A stretch of 64,000 nt of DNA from Chrysogorgia sp. JL179-B06 (lineage: Eukaryota > Cnidaria > Anthozoa > Scleralcyonacea > Chrysogorgiidae): assembly GCA_035772405.1 (NCBI GenBank), contig JAYKKM010000381.1, forward strand, positions 804,001 to 868,000. The letters run 5' to 3'. Of this stretch, positions 10,980-21,965 are shown in pieces (position 1 is the first letter of the stretch; every line of letters starts with the position of its first letter). The notes under the pieces were generated by a model. That model saw only the letters and a list, made by a program, of their open reading frames with translations. It did not search any database and was not told the origin of the DNA. The position numbers and the translations under genes were made by a program.

Positions 10980-11275
10980 AAACCCACCGTCTCTGTGCTG
11001 ATTTCCTTTGTTTTCGGCTCATGAATTATTAATGAGTTCGAGACGTAATAGATCAAACACGATTTTGAATGTTTCATCAGGGGTTCCAAACACGAGGAAA
11101 AAAATGAAAACTGAGGGCCGAGGGTTTTATTGTTTTCGAGTGTTTGGAGTCCCCTGATGAAACACGGTAAACGAGAGTGTTTGATGTTTCTTCTCAAACG
11201 AGTATGCATATTTGTGTTTCATTGATTTGAATATGGAGATTAAGAAATGTGATCCAGTTCACCAGCAAGTTTCTT
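10980..11275. repeat. Dispersed fold-back family, copy 1
   Basis: Contains an inverted pair around CATCAGGGG/CCCCTGATG (about 11,070-11,165) and the block CTCATGAATTATTAATGAG. Related sequence is at 23,840-23,895, 26,800-26,850, and inverted at 28,550-28,770 and 29,030-29,225. It ends only a few bases inside the intron after exon 11,392-11,290. Confidence 0.7.
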
Positions 11276-11289
11276 TCCTACTTTCATAC

Positions 11290-11392
11290 CAGTTGCTGCC
11301 ATCTTTTTTCCTTTCTCGAGTTCTGGCACTTTGCTCTTGATTTCGTCCAATCTTTTCTTCTTCATCGTGATCTTTTGTTCCATGTTAAAAAC
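11290..11392 (-). CDS. Coiled-coil gene, exon 4 of those seen
   Basis: Acceptor CTTAG then GTTTTTAAC; donor GTATGA. The exon encodes VFNMEQKITMKKKRLDEI and then ELEKGKKMAAT, the first half of the UVR-like helix pair completed by the next exon. The GTATGA donor leaves one base that joins AA of exon 5 to make Glu. A second possible donor (GTAGGA, 9 bases on) would break the frame. Confidence 0.75.
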
Positions 11393-11524
11393 CTAAGATT
11401 TCGGCATAAAAAAGATACTTAGGAATGTTCGTAAATCCAAATTGGTTCGATAGCCCAGAGTCTAACTTAAAACATGACGTATTGTGTGTTACAATTAGTC
11501 TATTATTGGCAGAGCTGTTCTAAT

Positions 11525-11762
11525 TATAAGCCAGTTTGTAGTGTCGACTGCGCATCAAAATGACGTGTTCTGCGTCGGGATAAAACTTATTTCAATTCAT
11601 AACATCAGGCTAAAACCACAATATACATTTGCATTTCTATTTACACTTGCAAATTCGTTTACTGAATTCCCCAGTCTGATGTTATGAATTGAAATAAGTT
11701 TTATCCCGACGCAGAACGCGTCATTTTGATGCGCAGTCGACATTACGAACTGGCTTATTGTC
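11525..11762. mobile_element. Hairpin MITE
   Basis: Arms of about 80 bp (beginning ATAAGCCAGTTTGTAGTG, containing TCGACTGCGCATCAAAATGA) are inverted with only a few mismatches around a ~62-bp loop. No TSD could be fixed. The minus-strand frame here is chance. Confidence 0.85.
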
Positions 11763-12213
11763 CAAAACCCACTCACTTGTGCATACCTACGGTAGAATGC
11801 TTCGGCGGATAACACAAACTGAGGCCTTGATAATTCTTCTTATCATGCGAAAACCGAATTCAATAATTGTTTTATTATTTATTTAAAAGATTAACTTTAT
11901 CAACTATTTAACAACTGCATCGTTGGAAAAACGTCATAGCGTGCAATATTAGTTTTTCATATTGCACCAGGTGACGTCAATCGTGCAATAATATTTTGTC
12001 ATATTGCACCATTGATGTCACAACTCCATATTTGGTAGGGCAATGAGTTGATATGACGATTTCACCGTTGGCTGTTAGCCAATCAGCGATCACGAATTCT
12101 TTAGTAAATAAATAATAAATTTATTTATATCTCAGTTTGTTCATACAATTTTGGAATCTAATATATAATTTTGATGATAGAACAAAAGGCTATTGTGTTA
12201 GCTTTTACCAGCT

Positions 12214-12482
12214 GTTGTGGTCTAGTGGTTACCACACATGTCTATGAGCTCATGGGAGACACAGGTTCCAATCCTGGGTCGGACCACCACTCAGGGTCTT
12301 CAAAATAATTGAGGAGAAAGTGCTGCCGTTGCAATAATACCATCAAATGGTAAGACTTTCGGGTCTTCTCGGATAACGACCTCAAATCGTAGGCCCTCGG
12401 AACCCCTATAATTGGGCTTCTAGCCTGTAGCCTGTTCTAGCTTCTAGCCTGCCATAAAAGAATTAAATAAACTAAACTGAAT
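12214..12482 (+). mobile_element. tRNA-derived SINE, copy 1
   Basis: A box TGGTCTAGTGG (12,218-12,228) and B box GGTTCCAATCC (12,264-12,274) form the tRNA-like head. The body shared with the minus-strand copy at 9,099-9,278 runs to about 12,390, and an A-rich tail with AATTAAATAAAC follows. Confidence 0.85.
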
Positions 12483-12751
12483 TAAACAAAACCTTTCGTC
12501 AAACAGGGTGCGTTTTTTTTGTGAGACACCTGTTACTTTAGGAAATATAACCTAAGTAGTTATTAAAATTAAATGATCTTTCCAACGAAGGGCCAGATTG
12601 ACAACAGTCATCACTCGGGTTGTCGACTCAATTGAAGTCTAGGCTTTTGTGTCCGAGGTCCTTCATCAACGAGAACCAGGTGTTCCAGGAGCGAGGCTTT
12701 GGCCTGTTCCTTGTCTTGGTGGTGCGGAAAAATATTCTTATATTTGGGTCG

Positions 12752-13190
12752 ATACCATTGATCTCAAAAAAAGGACTGGATTGAGCTTTCTATTGTATCT
12801 GATGAGCTGATTTTGAAGCTTGCATATTTGCATAATGTAAATTGACGAGAGATCATTAGAAGCTCCGAGTTTGCAAGCAAATCAAACTGTGACGCTCGCG
12901 AAATAGGTTTAGTGTCTGGCCAATATAGTTTCTTTGTTAACATTAAATGCATAAAATCTTGAACCTAATTTGACGTCTCGTATTAGGCTTCTCTCACTGG
13001 ATAATTAGAGCCAACGGCGGCCATAACTAAGGAGTAAATCTGTAGGTAGGCCATGAATCGTTTTACCCAGTAATTTGAAAAATGTCTTCTGGTCCTCTTT
13101 ATAGTAAAATTATTTTATTTTGTCAATGGTACTGATGAGCACATAATCCAACAAAAAACCTCATAGGATCCTCAGTTGGTCCCTTTTGAA
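12752..13190 (+). mobile_element. hAT-like MITE, 3'-truncated copy
   Basis: About 430 bp closely match 20,921-21,336 in the same orientation, including GGATTGAGCTTTCTATTG and ACGGCGGCCAT. The left end is altered (ATTGATCTC in place of CACTGATCTC) and the right terminal inverted repeat is missing, so this is a damaged copy. Confidence 0.8.
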
Positions 13191-14690
13191 CTATTTTTTA
13201 TTCGCGACAAGTACTCGCAGTAAATATAACCAATCAAAACAAATTATGTCAACATTTTAAATCATTGGTAATTCATGGGAAAACTGCACAAACGAAATCA
13301 TTGTCGTGTCGATGGTTGATTTGCATAGATATTGAAGGAAGAAATGCATGAATTAATCGAAAACTTTCACCTCGATTTTCTCGTAAATACCGATTTGTTT
13401 GAGGTGCTATATCTGAAACACTCGGAAGAGTGCTCCACTAGGATATCGAAACACCTCGAAGTTTGTTAAAAAAGCTCGACTATCGCTTCATCAGTCTTGA
13501 AACCCCGACAGATATCTGGATAATCGGAGATCGACCATTAGTATGAATTAGGATATATAACCGTATTTCTTTCTGTATATACTAAAATAACTATAGTTAA
13601 TAAGAACTAAATCGACATTATTTCACATTTTAATGGATGAAGTTGATAATAATTCTGATTTATCGTAGGCATTACGCGTCATGCAAGAACTCAAGTAATG
13701 TAAATAAAGATGTTTTATATCAGGTAGTCTTGAATAAAGATGGTCTTACCATTGCCTTAGTATACCTTATAAGGATGACCTTATACTAAATCTATCAAAG
13801 TTTAAGTGGTTTCAATTAAAACACAATAACTTGGCTAACCTTGGCCAGCTAAAACTAATTAACATGTCAACCGTGACGCATTGCACGCTGGATGGTGAAC
13901 TAATCCGTAAATATCATGTCAATCCTTGATAGAAATTACTCATTTCGTCTTTTAATTGAAAGAAGATATACCTTAGAAAGTAATTATTACGGCATTTTTC
14001 ACAAAATTCAACGTTTTCTTGACTTTCGTTTCGAATTATGTCAGTCTTGACTGACGCGAAGCGTGGAAGGACCAAGTGACGAGGTTCAAACCAAAAAATC
14101 AGGTTCTGAGTCGACGTATTTGGATTGTGGATGAATAAGAAAGCCTCTCTAGGGTTTTCTGAGAAGACTCGGCGAATTTCCGGAGTATTTTCCACGTCCA
14201 AGGTTGGCAACGAAGCACTTCAAAACACTTCGTTATTGTACGGAAAGATAAACACAAACGCGCTGAATGCACGACGTTTGACACTCTTTAACAGAAATTT
14301 CAAGAGAGATAATAATACTGCAGATATGATAAGAATTCTTATTTTAAGACAAGAGGTATGCAGCTTGTCAAAAAGACAATGATAGATAATAGGTTTAAGG
14401 TTTATGCTATAAATAAACTAGATAATATTTCAGGCGCCTGTTCAAGTAGTGTCGCCGTTCCAAATACAGGAACATTTGGCAATCGACTAAAATATAGAGT
14501 CGATATTTAACACTTCAATTCTCAGAGTTATACATGCTGCTAATGGCTAATGTATTTCACGAGAGCATTCTCTCATGAATTGGCTTCTGGAAATTCCGCT
14601 TTTTACGACAGCAAGTTCCAGGATTGATTTCAGCTTATGACGAATCTTGGAGTTTTTGGTTGAGTGAAACATCAAGGTTTTACATGGGTT
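13191..14690. other. Intronic stretch with little recognised content
   Basis: A possible small fold-back lies near 13,415-13,500 (GAAACACTCGGAAGAGTG and related). Two overlapping frames at 13,914-14,382 are unsupported by homology or codon signal that I can see. Confidence 0.5.
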
Positions 14691-14699
14691 GTCGTTTTC

Positions 14700-15830
14700 T
14701 CTCCTAATAATGTGAACTATACCCATTTCCTTTGCTGTTGGATGTAAAATTCTTTGATGGATGGAGTTTTGACAATATTGAATGGTTGTTCATTGGTAAC
14801 AATAAATCCGCACTCGACTTCTTCATCTGCTTCCTCAACTTTGTTGTTGTTTTCCTTTTATCTTTTTGTCTGGGTTTTTCCGCTTGAATCCATTGTTTAT
14901 CATACATCTCAGGAAGTAGTGGTATGTAGTCTGTATCTTATCAATTTCTGTCTGAGTGGGCCGCCAAGCATGACATCCATACATTAATCTTGATCTAACG
15001 AGACCATTTAGGAAGATGATCCTAGTTGAAAGGACGACGCTCTTATTGGTTAGCATTTTTCGATGTTCAGCGAAAGCACTTGCACTGTTACTTCGATGAT
15101 CGATCTCTCTCCTTCCAATGTGCATATCATTGAACGTATTCCATACTCCACGGTACTTAAAAATCTTCGAGTTCTGGATCCAGACATCATTGATTTTGAT
15201 TATCTGCTCTGGATAAGGACCATCTATACTTTCATTCTAATTCCATATCATGCTCTCAGTCTTTCCAGTATTTATTGCACGGCCATATTTGCTGAATACC
15301 TCGTGGAAGATATCCATCATTTTCTGAAGTTCTTTTTCCGACCAGCTATGAATCCCGATATCATCAGCATAGCCTCCTTCGCTGTGGTTATATATACCAT
15401 TCGATGGAGCTTTACCTCTTTGCTTTCTGTTGGTAGCTTCTATAGGGATGAGGAATGGTATTTCGAGCTTTCCAATGCCATTATGCACGTCACATTTGTT
15501 CTTGTAGACTCTCAGCACATAATCGATGTAAAGATTGAACAAGTTTGAACTTTCACTGCCGCCTTCTCTAACGCCTGATGTAGTTATGAACTGGTCTTTT
15601 ATTGGATCTTCACTGGCTATATATAGTCACATGTACTATTTATTGTATACAGACTCTCAAGAATATCCATGTTGGTATTTGACTGATTTATGGGTAACCT
15701 GTTCTTGATCGATTGGAACAGAAACTTTCTGTTTACTTGATCAAAAGGCAGCTGACAGATCCACATAACAATCTCTTGTAAGCTGCTTCATCAAGAATAT
15801 GTCATTATTACATCCATTTCCGCTTCTGAA
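14700..15830 (-). mobile_element. RTE-like LINE reverse-transcriptase fragment
   Basis: On the minus strand the frame near 15,600-15,545 reads TSGVREGGSESSN, followed by LFNLYIDYVLRV, then GGYADDIGI, the reverse-transcriptase catalytic box with its two Asp residues (15,542-15,237). A downstream frame (15,125-14,835) gives FLNGLVRSRLMYGCHAW. Stops and frameshifts interrupt it. The GYADD form and the GVREGG block suggest an RTE-type element. Confidence 0.85.
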
Positions 15831-16100
15831 TCCGAATATACGCAAATACGTACAACCCCCCTGCCTATCCTAGTAGATCAGATTAAAAATTTAATTATTG
15901 CAAGGAATATATTATGCTTCGTGGTCCCAAGTACCCCTTCCATCGCACATCGCATATTTGTGGATGTCAAATCGCTGTTTCTTCGTCGATTTTGAATATT
16001 AATCTTGATCAATATTTTACCGATTTCAATTCTGAAAACAGATTTGGAATTACCGAGTCTAAATATAAAACATACCATCATGTATTTGTAGATCACAATC

Positions 16101-17483
16101 ATTACCAGAAATTAACGACAAAATGGCCGCCGCTTGAAGACTAATTTACATATGGTCCTTAGAAAATGGCGTCCCATTTTACAGTGAGTTACATAGAGTG
16201 AAAATATTAAAATAAAGATTCTACTTATTGAGTAGCTCGTCTACTGTTTCCCAACCTCTTAATATATACCAAACAACGATTTTCAAATTATTCAGTTACC
16301 GGTGTGATTAGATCAGTCAAATCTACGATCCTCCAAATTGTGTTGAAAACAGCCAACAAATAAAATAGGCTACGCGTTATTGAATTGTTGTCGGATTTTG
16401 TTTGATATTTTCAAAAGCGTTTGGTGAAATGTTCGAAAGTCGATAAAAGAACCTGTATCTAATATGTTAAAATTTGAATATTGGGTAATACGGTTAAAGT
16501 TTTATACCGACATTTTAATAATTACCAAACTTGTAATTCAACAGGACAATGGGCATTTTAAAATTGCAGTCATTAATAGAGGCACAAGTATTGACGAAAG
16601 TTATCTCTAGATTTTGTTAATTGGCGGTAACTGAATAATTTGATAATCGTTGTTGCATATATTAAAGAGTGTCAGGGTAGTGCTTTGCGCGCTTGTGTTT
16701 TTGTTTTCATACGAATTGATTGCAGTGCATCGCATCGTTAGAACTATAATTTGCATGTGAACTCTAGATTTATTTGGAAATGTTGAAATTGGAGTCCGAT
16801 CCTGACTTCGGGGCGTTATGAAGTTAATGTTCTAGACGATTTGAACAGTTGCGGTTCGCTTGTTTGTTAACCACTGCGGGCTGCGGGCAACGCCGTTTCT
16901 GACGAACAAGCTGACCCGGATGGCTTTAGTTCCTGAATCTTTGCAAATTCAAATGAACAAAACATCAGAAGAAACAAAATATATTTATTTACTAGTCACT
17001 CATCAAACACTTCCATTCGCAAACTTATTCGCGCTGTTTCAGCAGCATAACCTGGCCTTCTATGCTTCCGAGGCGAAGCGCTCGTAGCAGCTTCTATGTA
17101 TCGAAAAGATTACTTAGTAAATGATCAATTTTACGAAAAATATCACAATAATTGATCACTCAGGTATATTTACTTCTTAGAAAACTTGAAAATGGATAAT
17201 TTATAAGAAGGATTGATCAAATATCGACGGATTCGTTTGTGAACTGAAATAGGCGTCCCATAAAATGGCCGCCAAGAAGAAAACAAGCGCGCAAAGCACT
17301 ACCATGACACTCACTCTTTAAGAGGTTGGCAAACGGTAGATGAGCTACTCAATAAACAGAATCTTCATTTTAATATTTTCGCTCTATGTAACTCAATGTA
17401 AAATGAGACGCCATTTTCTAAGGATCATATGATTGTAAATTAACCTTCAGTCGGCGGCCATTTTGTTGTTAATTTCTGGTAAT
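16101..17483. mobile_element. Fold-back transposon with nested insertion
   Basis: Left arm 16,101-16,260 plus 16,666-16,705 matches, inverted, the right arm 17,284-17,483 (ATTACCAGAAATTAAC ... GTTAATTTCTGGTAAT; AATGGCCGCC near both ends). Ends of the form TA|CCAG...CTGG|TA would fit a Tc1/mariner-like TA target, but this is a guess. The left arm is split by a TTAA-flanked element. No transposase is visible in the 580-bp centre. Confidence 0.8.
16263..16661. mobile_element. TTAA-flanked MITE, piggyBac-like target
   Basis: Terminal inverted repeats of about 38 bp (TATATACCAAACAACGATT / complement, both containing AAATTATTCAGTTACCG) bound a 399-bp element, with TTAA at 16,259-16,262 and 16,662-16,665. 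Removing it with one TTAA restores the arm of the surrounding fold-back element, which proves the boundaries. TTAA targeting is typical of piggyBac, although the ends do not start with the usual CCC. Confidence 0.85.
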
Positions 17484-17519
17484 GTCGCAAAAGGACGGTC
17501 AATCGATTTGGAAATTTCG

Positions 17520-18103
17520 CGTGAGCTAAAAATCAGACTTGTTGCGAGGGTTGAAAAATAACATCACATCTCCCCTGTTTAGTAATCTTCACTGGTTGCC
17601 AGTAAGATAAAGGTTATTTTCAAGATACTGTTGATCAGTGGCGGCGCCACGATCGCCGAAGACGTGAGCACTAGGGGGTCCAGGTGTGTACTTCCCCGGA
17701 AAATTTTGAAATGCCATTTCCTGCATTTTGGGAGAGATTTTACAGAATTTTGAAAATTATAAAACGTCATAAAAAACACTAAAAACTACACATTTCAGGT
17801 CTTTGTATGGGATATTTCATGGACAATTACTAGATGCTGTCAGAAAATTAAGAGAGATATCTAACAGTGCCATTCTATTTCGAATCGTCGACATTAAAAA
17901 AGAAATAAACTTTCAATAAAACGAAGACTATTCACTCAGGTGTTTTATTACTTGTCTTATTCTTATATTCAAAAGTTTATTAAGGTAGGTTGCCTGCCCT
18001 TATGCCAGTAGTTCCCATGAGCCAGATTTCAAATCTCAGTAAAAAACCTACCCCCCCCCCCCCCCCAGGTACCTATTTATATCAGTGATTTACTCACTCT
18101 ATA
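17520..18103 (+). mobile_element. CR1/L2-like LINE fragment, interrupted
   Basis: The segment at 17,530-17,637 matches the LHWLPV region of the LINE at 890-1,497 and is broken at about 17,638 by unrelated sequence starting AGTGGCGGCGCCACG. The LINE resumes near 18,068 (PTYISDLLTL-type sequence) and is broken again at 18,104 by a MITE. A C16-18 homopolymer lies just before 18,067. Confidence 0.7.
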
Positions 18104-18569
18104 CAATCTCGTTCCGGAAGGTCGGCGAAAATGGCCCTGGGATCGGCTGGTCACATGACACCCATAATTTCTGGGTGTTTAGATATGATAATTTTTGTGG
18201 TCTTTGTTCCATTGCCTTTGTCTACTTTGTTGACCTGAATAATTGAGAAATATCCAATGCTCTTCAGAGTTGTTCATGTCAGCATTCGTCGCATAAAAAC
18301 AGCTAACAAGCTTAATAATCCACCATACATCCATGGTTATCTCTTATAAAAGGTACGAAGAAGCATATATCCAATTTAGCGAGAGCTATCACTTCTAATT
18401 CGCTGTAAAATTTGAAGACAGCATTCAGATTTAGATGAATAAATTATACTCGGCTGAATTAATTGAGTTCTATTACAAGCCAATCGCATTATAGAATGGA
18501 CCAGCCGATCCCAGGGCCATTTTCGCCGACCTTCCGCCGTGGAGGCAAAATGCCCTGGGTACGAGGTTG
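18104..18569. mobile_element. Mutator-like MITE with 9-bp target duplication
   Basis: The ends are CAATCTCGTTCC and its near-complement ...CGAGGTTG, followed inwards by a strong inverted repeat (GGCGAAAATGGCCCTGGGAT). CACTCTATA occurs immediately on both sides (18,095-18,103 and 18,570-18,578), and the host LINE continues after it. A 9-bp duplication fits Mutator-like elements. Confidence 0.85.
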
Positions 18570-18578
18570 CACTCTATA

Positions 18579-18835
18579 GTGATTTTTTAATGACATGTAT
18601 TTAGTTTTGGACATAGTTTGACGCTACTCTGGACAGTAACTTTTAAAGTTACGTTCAAAAAACGTTTTAAAGCCAGAGTAGCGTCAAACTATGTCTGATT
18701 TATCACCTGGTTGCGTTGGGAAATTATTTGTATTTAGTTTAATAAGTAACTTAAGTAACTTTAAGAATGTATTGTTGTAAGAGCATTGAGACTATTGTAT
18801 AATGCTCCTAAAACGTCTTTATTATTATTATTATT
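18579..18835 (+). mobile_element. LINE 3' end plus inverted-repeat relic
   Basis: A hairpin at 18,608-18,700 (GACATAGTTTGACGCTACTC and its complement) is followed at 18,720-18,830 by the same LINE 3' UTR seen at 1,430-1,497 and 36,005-36,060, ending in a (TTA)n tail. Confidence 0.75.
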
Positions 18836-19730
18836 GAAATGCGGCACGCAATAACCAGTCCTAAAACATACCTTCATCATCCAATGTAACCTTAAAAGAC
18901 ATTGGCAACATAAATCACAATTTCAAATTTTTGACTTTATGACTCACAAACAGGCTTACGAAAGTAAAAAAATACTCTTGTAAAAAATAACAGCACTAAT
19001 TTTGACCAAAGACAATCCTGTCATCCGCCATCTTTTTGTAATATTTTGCCTAATTAAGTTGGGAAGTTAGTGACATCACACCCGGGGTAAACCTGATGAA
19101 ACCCCTGTGGGTAGCCGAGTTTCTGTGGAATGCTTTTTAAAATGGTGTGGTTCAATTAAAAAAGGAAGACATTCGCAAAAATCGAGTTTCAAACTTATAA
19201 AGACACGAGGATGGCTAGATAAAAATTTCGCTTTACTCCGGTTGTGACGTCACACGCATATCGAAAATACATCCAAGATGGCGGACAATGATTCAGGTTA
19301 GCAACTTTGACAGTGCAATTAATACGCTTTACGAGCATTTTTACAACCTCAAACTACTATATATTCCGGCTATTTAAGTTACGTACTTTGATCGAAAAGA
19401 TCCTTTTTTGTTGCCAATGTCCTTTAAAGATCCTGAAACCCACACCTACATGTGCTCTATACACCTTTGAAACAACCCCCCTTTTTACAACACATGTGCC
19501 GAATCTAGTGCAAATAAGCTTTGCAGTTACCTCCAACTCTAGATCTTGTAACTCCGTGGCCTTCACTTTCTCTAGAGCTCTCAAACTATTCAAAAAGAAA
19601 TCACTCTATTATATTGCAAAGTGTAACGGGAAATCTACGATCCTTCTGCAGTATACGTATGAAAATCTGAAATACGTAAGTACAAGTATTTTTTTAAAGG
19701 TTTTGCTGTGCAAGCTGTGTTACGCTTTGA
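18836..19730. other. No recognised gene
   Basis: AT-rich intronic sequence. A 158-residue plus-strand frame at 19,307-19,783 runs into a TA repeat, has no recognisable motif and is probably chance. Confidence 0.5.
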
Positions 19731-19734
19731 ATAC

Positions 19735-19925
19735 TCAGAGTAGAGTGCTGCGTAGACACTGTTATATATATATATATATATAGCAAAGTGAAAAGGTGGT
19801 AAACTGCCAAGATTTTTAGTAACGAAATACTGACGTTTCGAGCGGAGCCCTTCATCAGAGTAAGACGAGATGAAATAAAATAAAAAGGGCTTATATATAT
19901 ATATATATATATATTTATAAAATAA
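19735..19925 (-). mobile_element. Penelope-like relic with hammerhead-like core
   Basis: Minus-strand CTGATGA (19,858-19,852) and CGAAAC (19,840-19,835) are separated by 11 bases; the intervening stem is weak. The block is bounded by (TA)n runs at 19,763-19,783 and 19,891-19,915. The neighbouring AGAGTGCTGCGTAGACA recurs inverted at about 29,940-29,960. Confidence 0.45.
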
Positions 19926-20237
19926 CATTTCGTAAACGCAAGCGGTGATTGGCTAAAAGCCATGTGTATATAACTGTATGTAAACATGGATTTTTCCTGC
20001 CATTTTTATAAAATGGACTGTAAGACGAACCTTCGCTCACAAACAGCTAAAATGTCGATAAATATGTTCTGTGACAGCCAATAAGAAGAAAAACGAGAAG
20101 ATTGGATGCTTTTCTTCACAGTTAAGAGCGTTTATGTTCGTTTTAGCAGCCGACGACGCTGTCTAGCGTGAGTAAGGAGAATGTATATTTTCATCATTTT
20201 AATAAAAGAGTCATTTCTTATTTCCTCAGTGTTATCA

Positions 20238-20432
20238 ATAAAAGAAATAGAAAACATCTTTCCGTGTTTACATACAGTAATAGAAACACTCGTAAAAGTT
20301 TGGGAGAACTCGAAATAGCGAAACACTCGCCCTTCGGGCTCGTGTTCCCACTAATTTCTCGTTCTCCCAAACTTCCACTCGTGTTTCTATAACTCGGTAT
20401 GTAAACACGGAAAATGTTTTCTATTCCTTAAA
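20238..20432. repeat. Fold-back repeat centred on a GC-rich hairpin
   Basis: Arms of about 85 bp (containing CCGTGTTTACATACAG and AAGTTTGGGAGAACTCG) are inverted around CACTCGCCCTTCGGGCTCGTG. Similar centres occur at 26,590-26,640 and 28,925-28,955, suggesting one style of palindromic element. Confidence 0.8.
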
Positions 20433-20446
20433 TATATATGTATATA

Positions 20447-20660
20447 TATAGTAAAACAAAAAGACAATCTCAAGTTACTTCATTTGAACTTTAATTCACT
20501 ACAAATCTGTTTCGTATGGTAAGCGAAGCTTACCACACTCTTCAGGTGAATATTGCAACCTCATGAAGAGTGTGGTAAGCTTCGCTTACCATACGAAACT
20601 GATTTGTAGTGAATTAAAGTTCAAATTAAGTAACTTGAGATTGTCTTTTTGTTTTACTAT
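20447..20660. mobile_element. ~200-bp near-perfect palindrome with hammerhead-like motif
   Basis: Arms of ~100 bp flank an ~11-bp centre. On the minus strand CTGAAGA (20,545-20,539) and CGAAAC (20,514-20,509) enclose a strong 10-11 bp stem (GTGTGGTAAGC with GCTTACCATAC) and a tight loop, as in hammerhead stem II. The plus-strand arm has ATGAAGA at the first position and so has lost the core C. Confidence 0.6.
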
Positions 20661-20718
20661 CCTGCTCTACCCCGGTATCGAGCACTCTACCCGTATGATT
20701 TCGATCCTGACAATTATC

Positions 20719-20719
<1 letters not shown>

Positions 20720-20751
<32 letters not shown>
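20720..20751. repeat. (TA)n microsatellite
   Basis: Sixteen or so TA dinucleotides. Other short TA runs lie near 19,763, 19,891, 20,432, 27,624 and 34,210. Confidence 0.9.
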
Positions 20752-20754
<3 letters not shown>

Positions 20755-20920
20755 CCAAAAGCGTGTCACAAGTAGAAAGTAGCCAGCCAATCAAATGAAC
20801 GGGAGATAAACAAACTAATAATTAATGAGATGCGAAAATGTTAAATCATTTGCTATTTTTACAGTCGATCATATGAGATAGTAAAGTGGTAAGAACCGAA
20901 AAACTTGAAAAGGAATGAAA

Positions 20921-21402
20921 CACTGATCTCAAAACTGGATTGAGCTTTCTATTGTATCTGATGAGCTGATTTTGAAGATTGCATATTTGCATAATGTAAA
21001 TTGACGAGAGATCATTAGAAGCTCCGAGTTTGTAAGCAAATCAAACTGTGACGCTCGCGAAATAGGTTTAGTGTCTGGCCATTAAATGCATAAAATCTTG
21101 AACCTAATTTGACGTCTCATAATATTAGGCTTCTCTCACTGGATAATTAGAGCCAACGGCGGCCATTGCTAAGGGACCAAAGTCGCAGTAAATCTGTAGG
21201 TAGGCCATGCATCGTTTTACCCAGTAATTTGAAAATGTCTTCTGGTCCTCTTTATAGTAAAATTATTTTATTTTGTCGATGGTAAGAGCACATAATCCAT
21301 CAAAAAACCTCATAGGATCCTCAGTTGGTCCCTTAGTAACGGCGGACATCCGGCTTCATTTTCTGAACAATAGTTGCTCGATCCAGTCTTTCGAGATCAG
21401 TG
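20921..21402. mobile_element. hAT-like MITE with 8-bp target duplication
   Basis: The ends CACTGATCTC and GAGATCAGTG start ~35-bp imperfect inverted repeats. GAATGAAA flanks both sides exactly (20,913-20,920 and 21,403-21,410). CAC/GTG-type ends and an 8-bp duplication are typical of hAT elements. At 482 bp it is non-autonomous. A truncated relative is at 12,752. Confidence 0.9.
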
Positions 21403-21479
21403 GAATGAAAGTGCGCGAGCTAACAATAAAGTTCCTCGCAAACTAAAATAACAAAAAACGTGTTCTCTCTCTCATGCTG

Positions 21480-21965
21480 TCGGTCGCGGAGCGACAATGA
21501 CTGCTTTCATGACCATTTATTTCACACGCAATCTCCAAGCGTCACGTTGTCGCGCTAGAGTTGTGCAAGAATCTAGTTGAATGTCGCGCTGTTTCAAGTT
21601 TCTTTTTATGTGTCTTTATATCGGAGGTGAGGGCGGCCTCGTCTCCTTGTTCCATCATATAGCTGTGAAAACTGTAGTACCTGCTTTGGAAATCTATATC
21701 GGATGGCATGTCTCCCGTCCATCGCAGGTTTTTTCTAATAAGAAGGTCTTCCATAGAAGGTAACTCTGTCCTTTATGATATATTCACTATCGATCTTGCG
21801 TGTCCCATCATGTAGGCGCGTAATTTCTTTACCTGGATTCGATAGACTGTCCAGGCCTCTGCTGCCCGTATACAGAAGCTGCATTTCACTCTGGTGTTTA
21901 TATGATGATTCGTACAGAGTCACTGGTTCAGTCTTCCAAATGCGACACTTGCCTTCGCCTTCGAA
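21480..21965 (-). mobile_element. LINE C-terminal fragment, RTE-like
   Basis: The minus-strand frame at 21,754-21,542 contains LLIRKNLRWTGD, then HKKKLETARHS, and ends near RLEIACE-type sequence. Upstream remnants lie to 21,965. The LRW-G-H/D block is the familiar tail of RTE-like retrotransposons. Several stops. Confidence 0.75.

Noticed and set aside
11597..11815. 72-residue minus-strand ORF
   Set aside because: Lies across the loop and right arm of a hairpin MITE.
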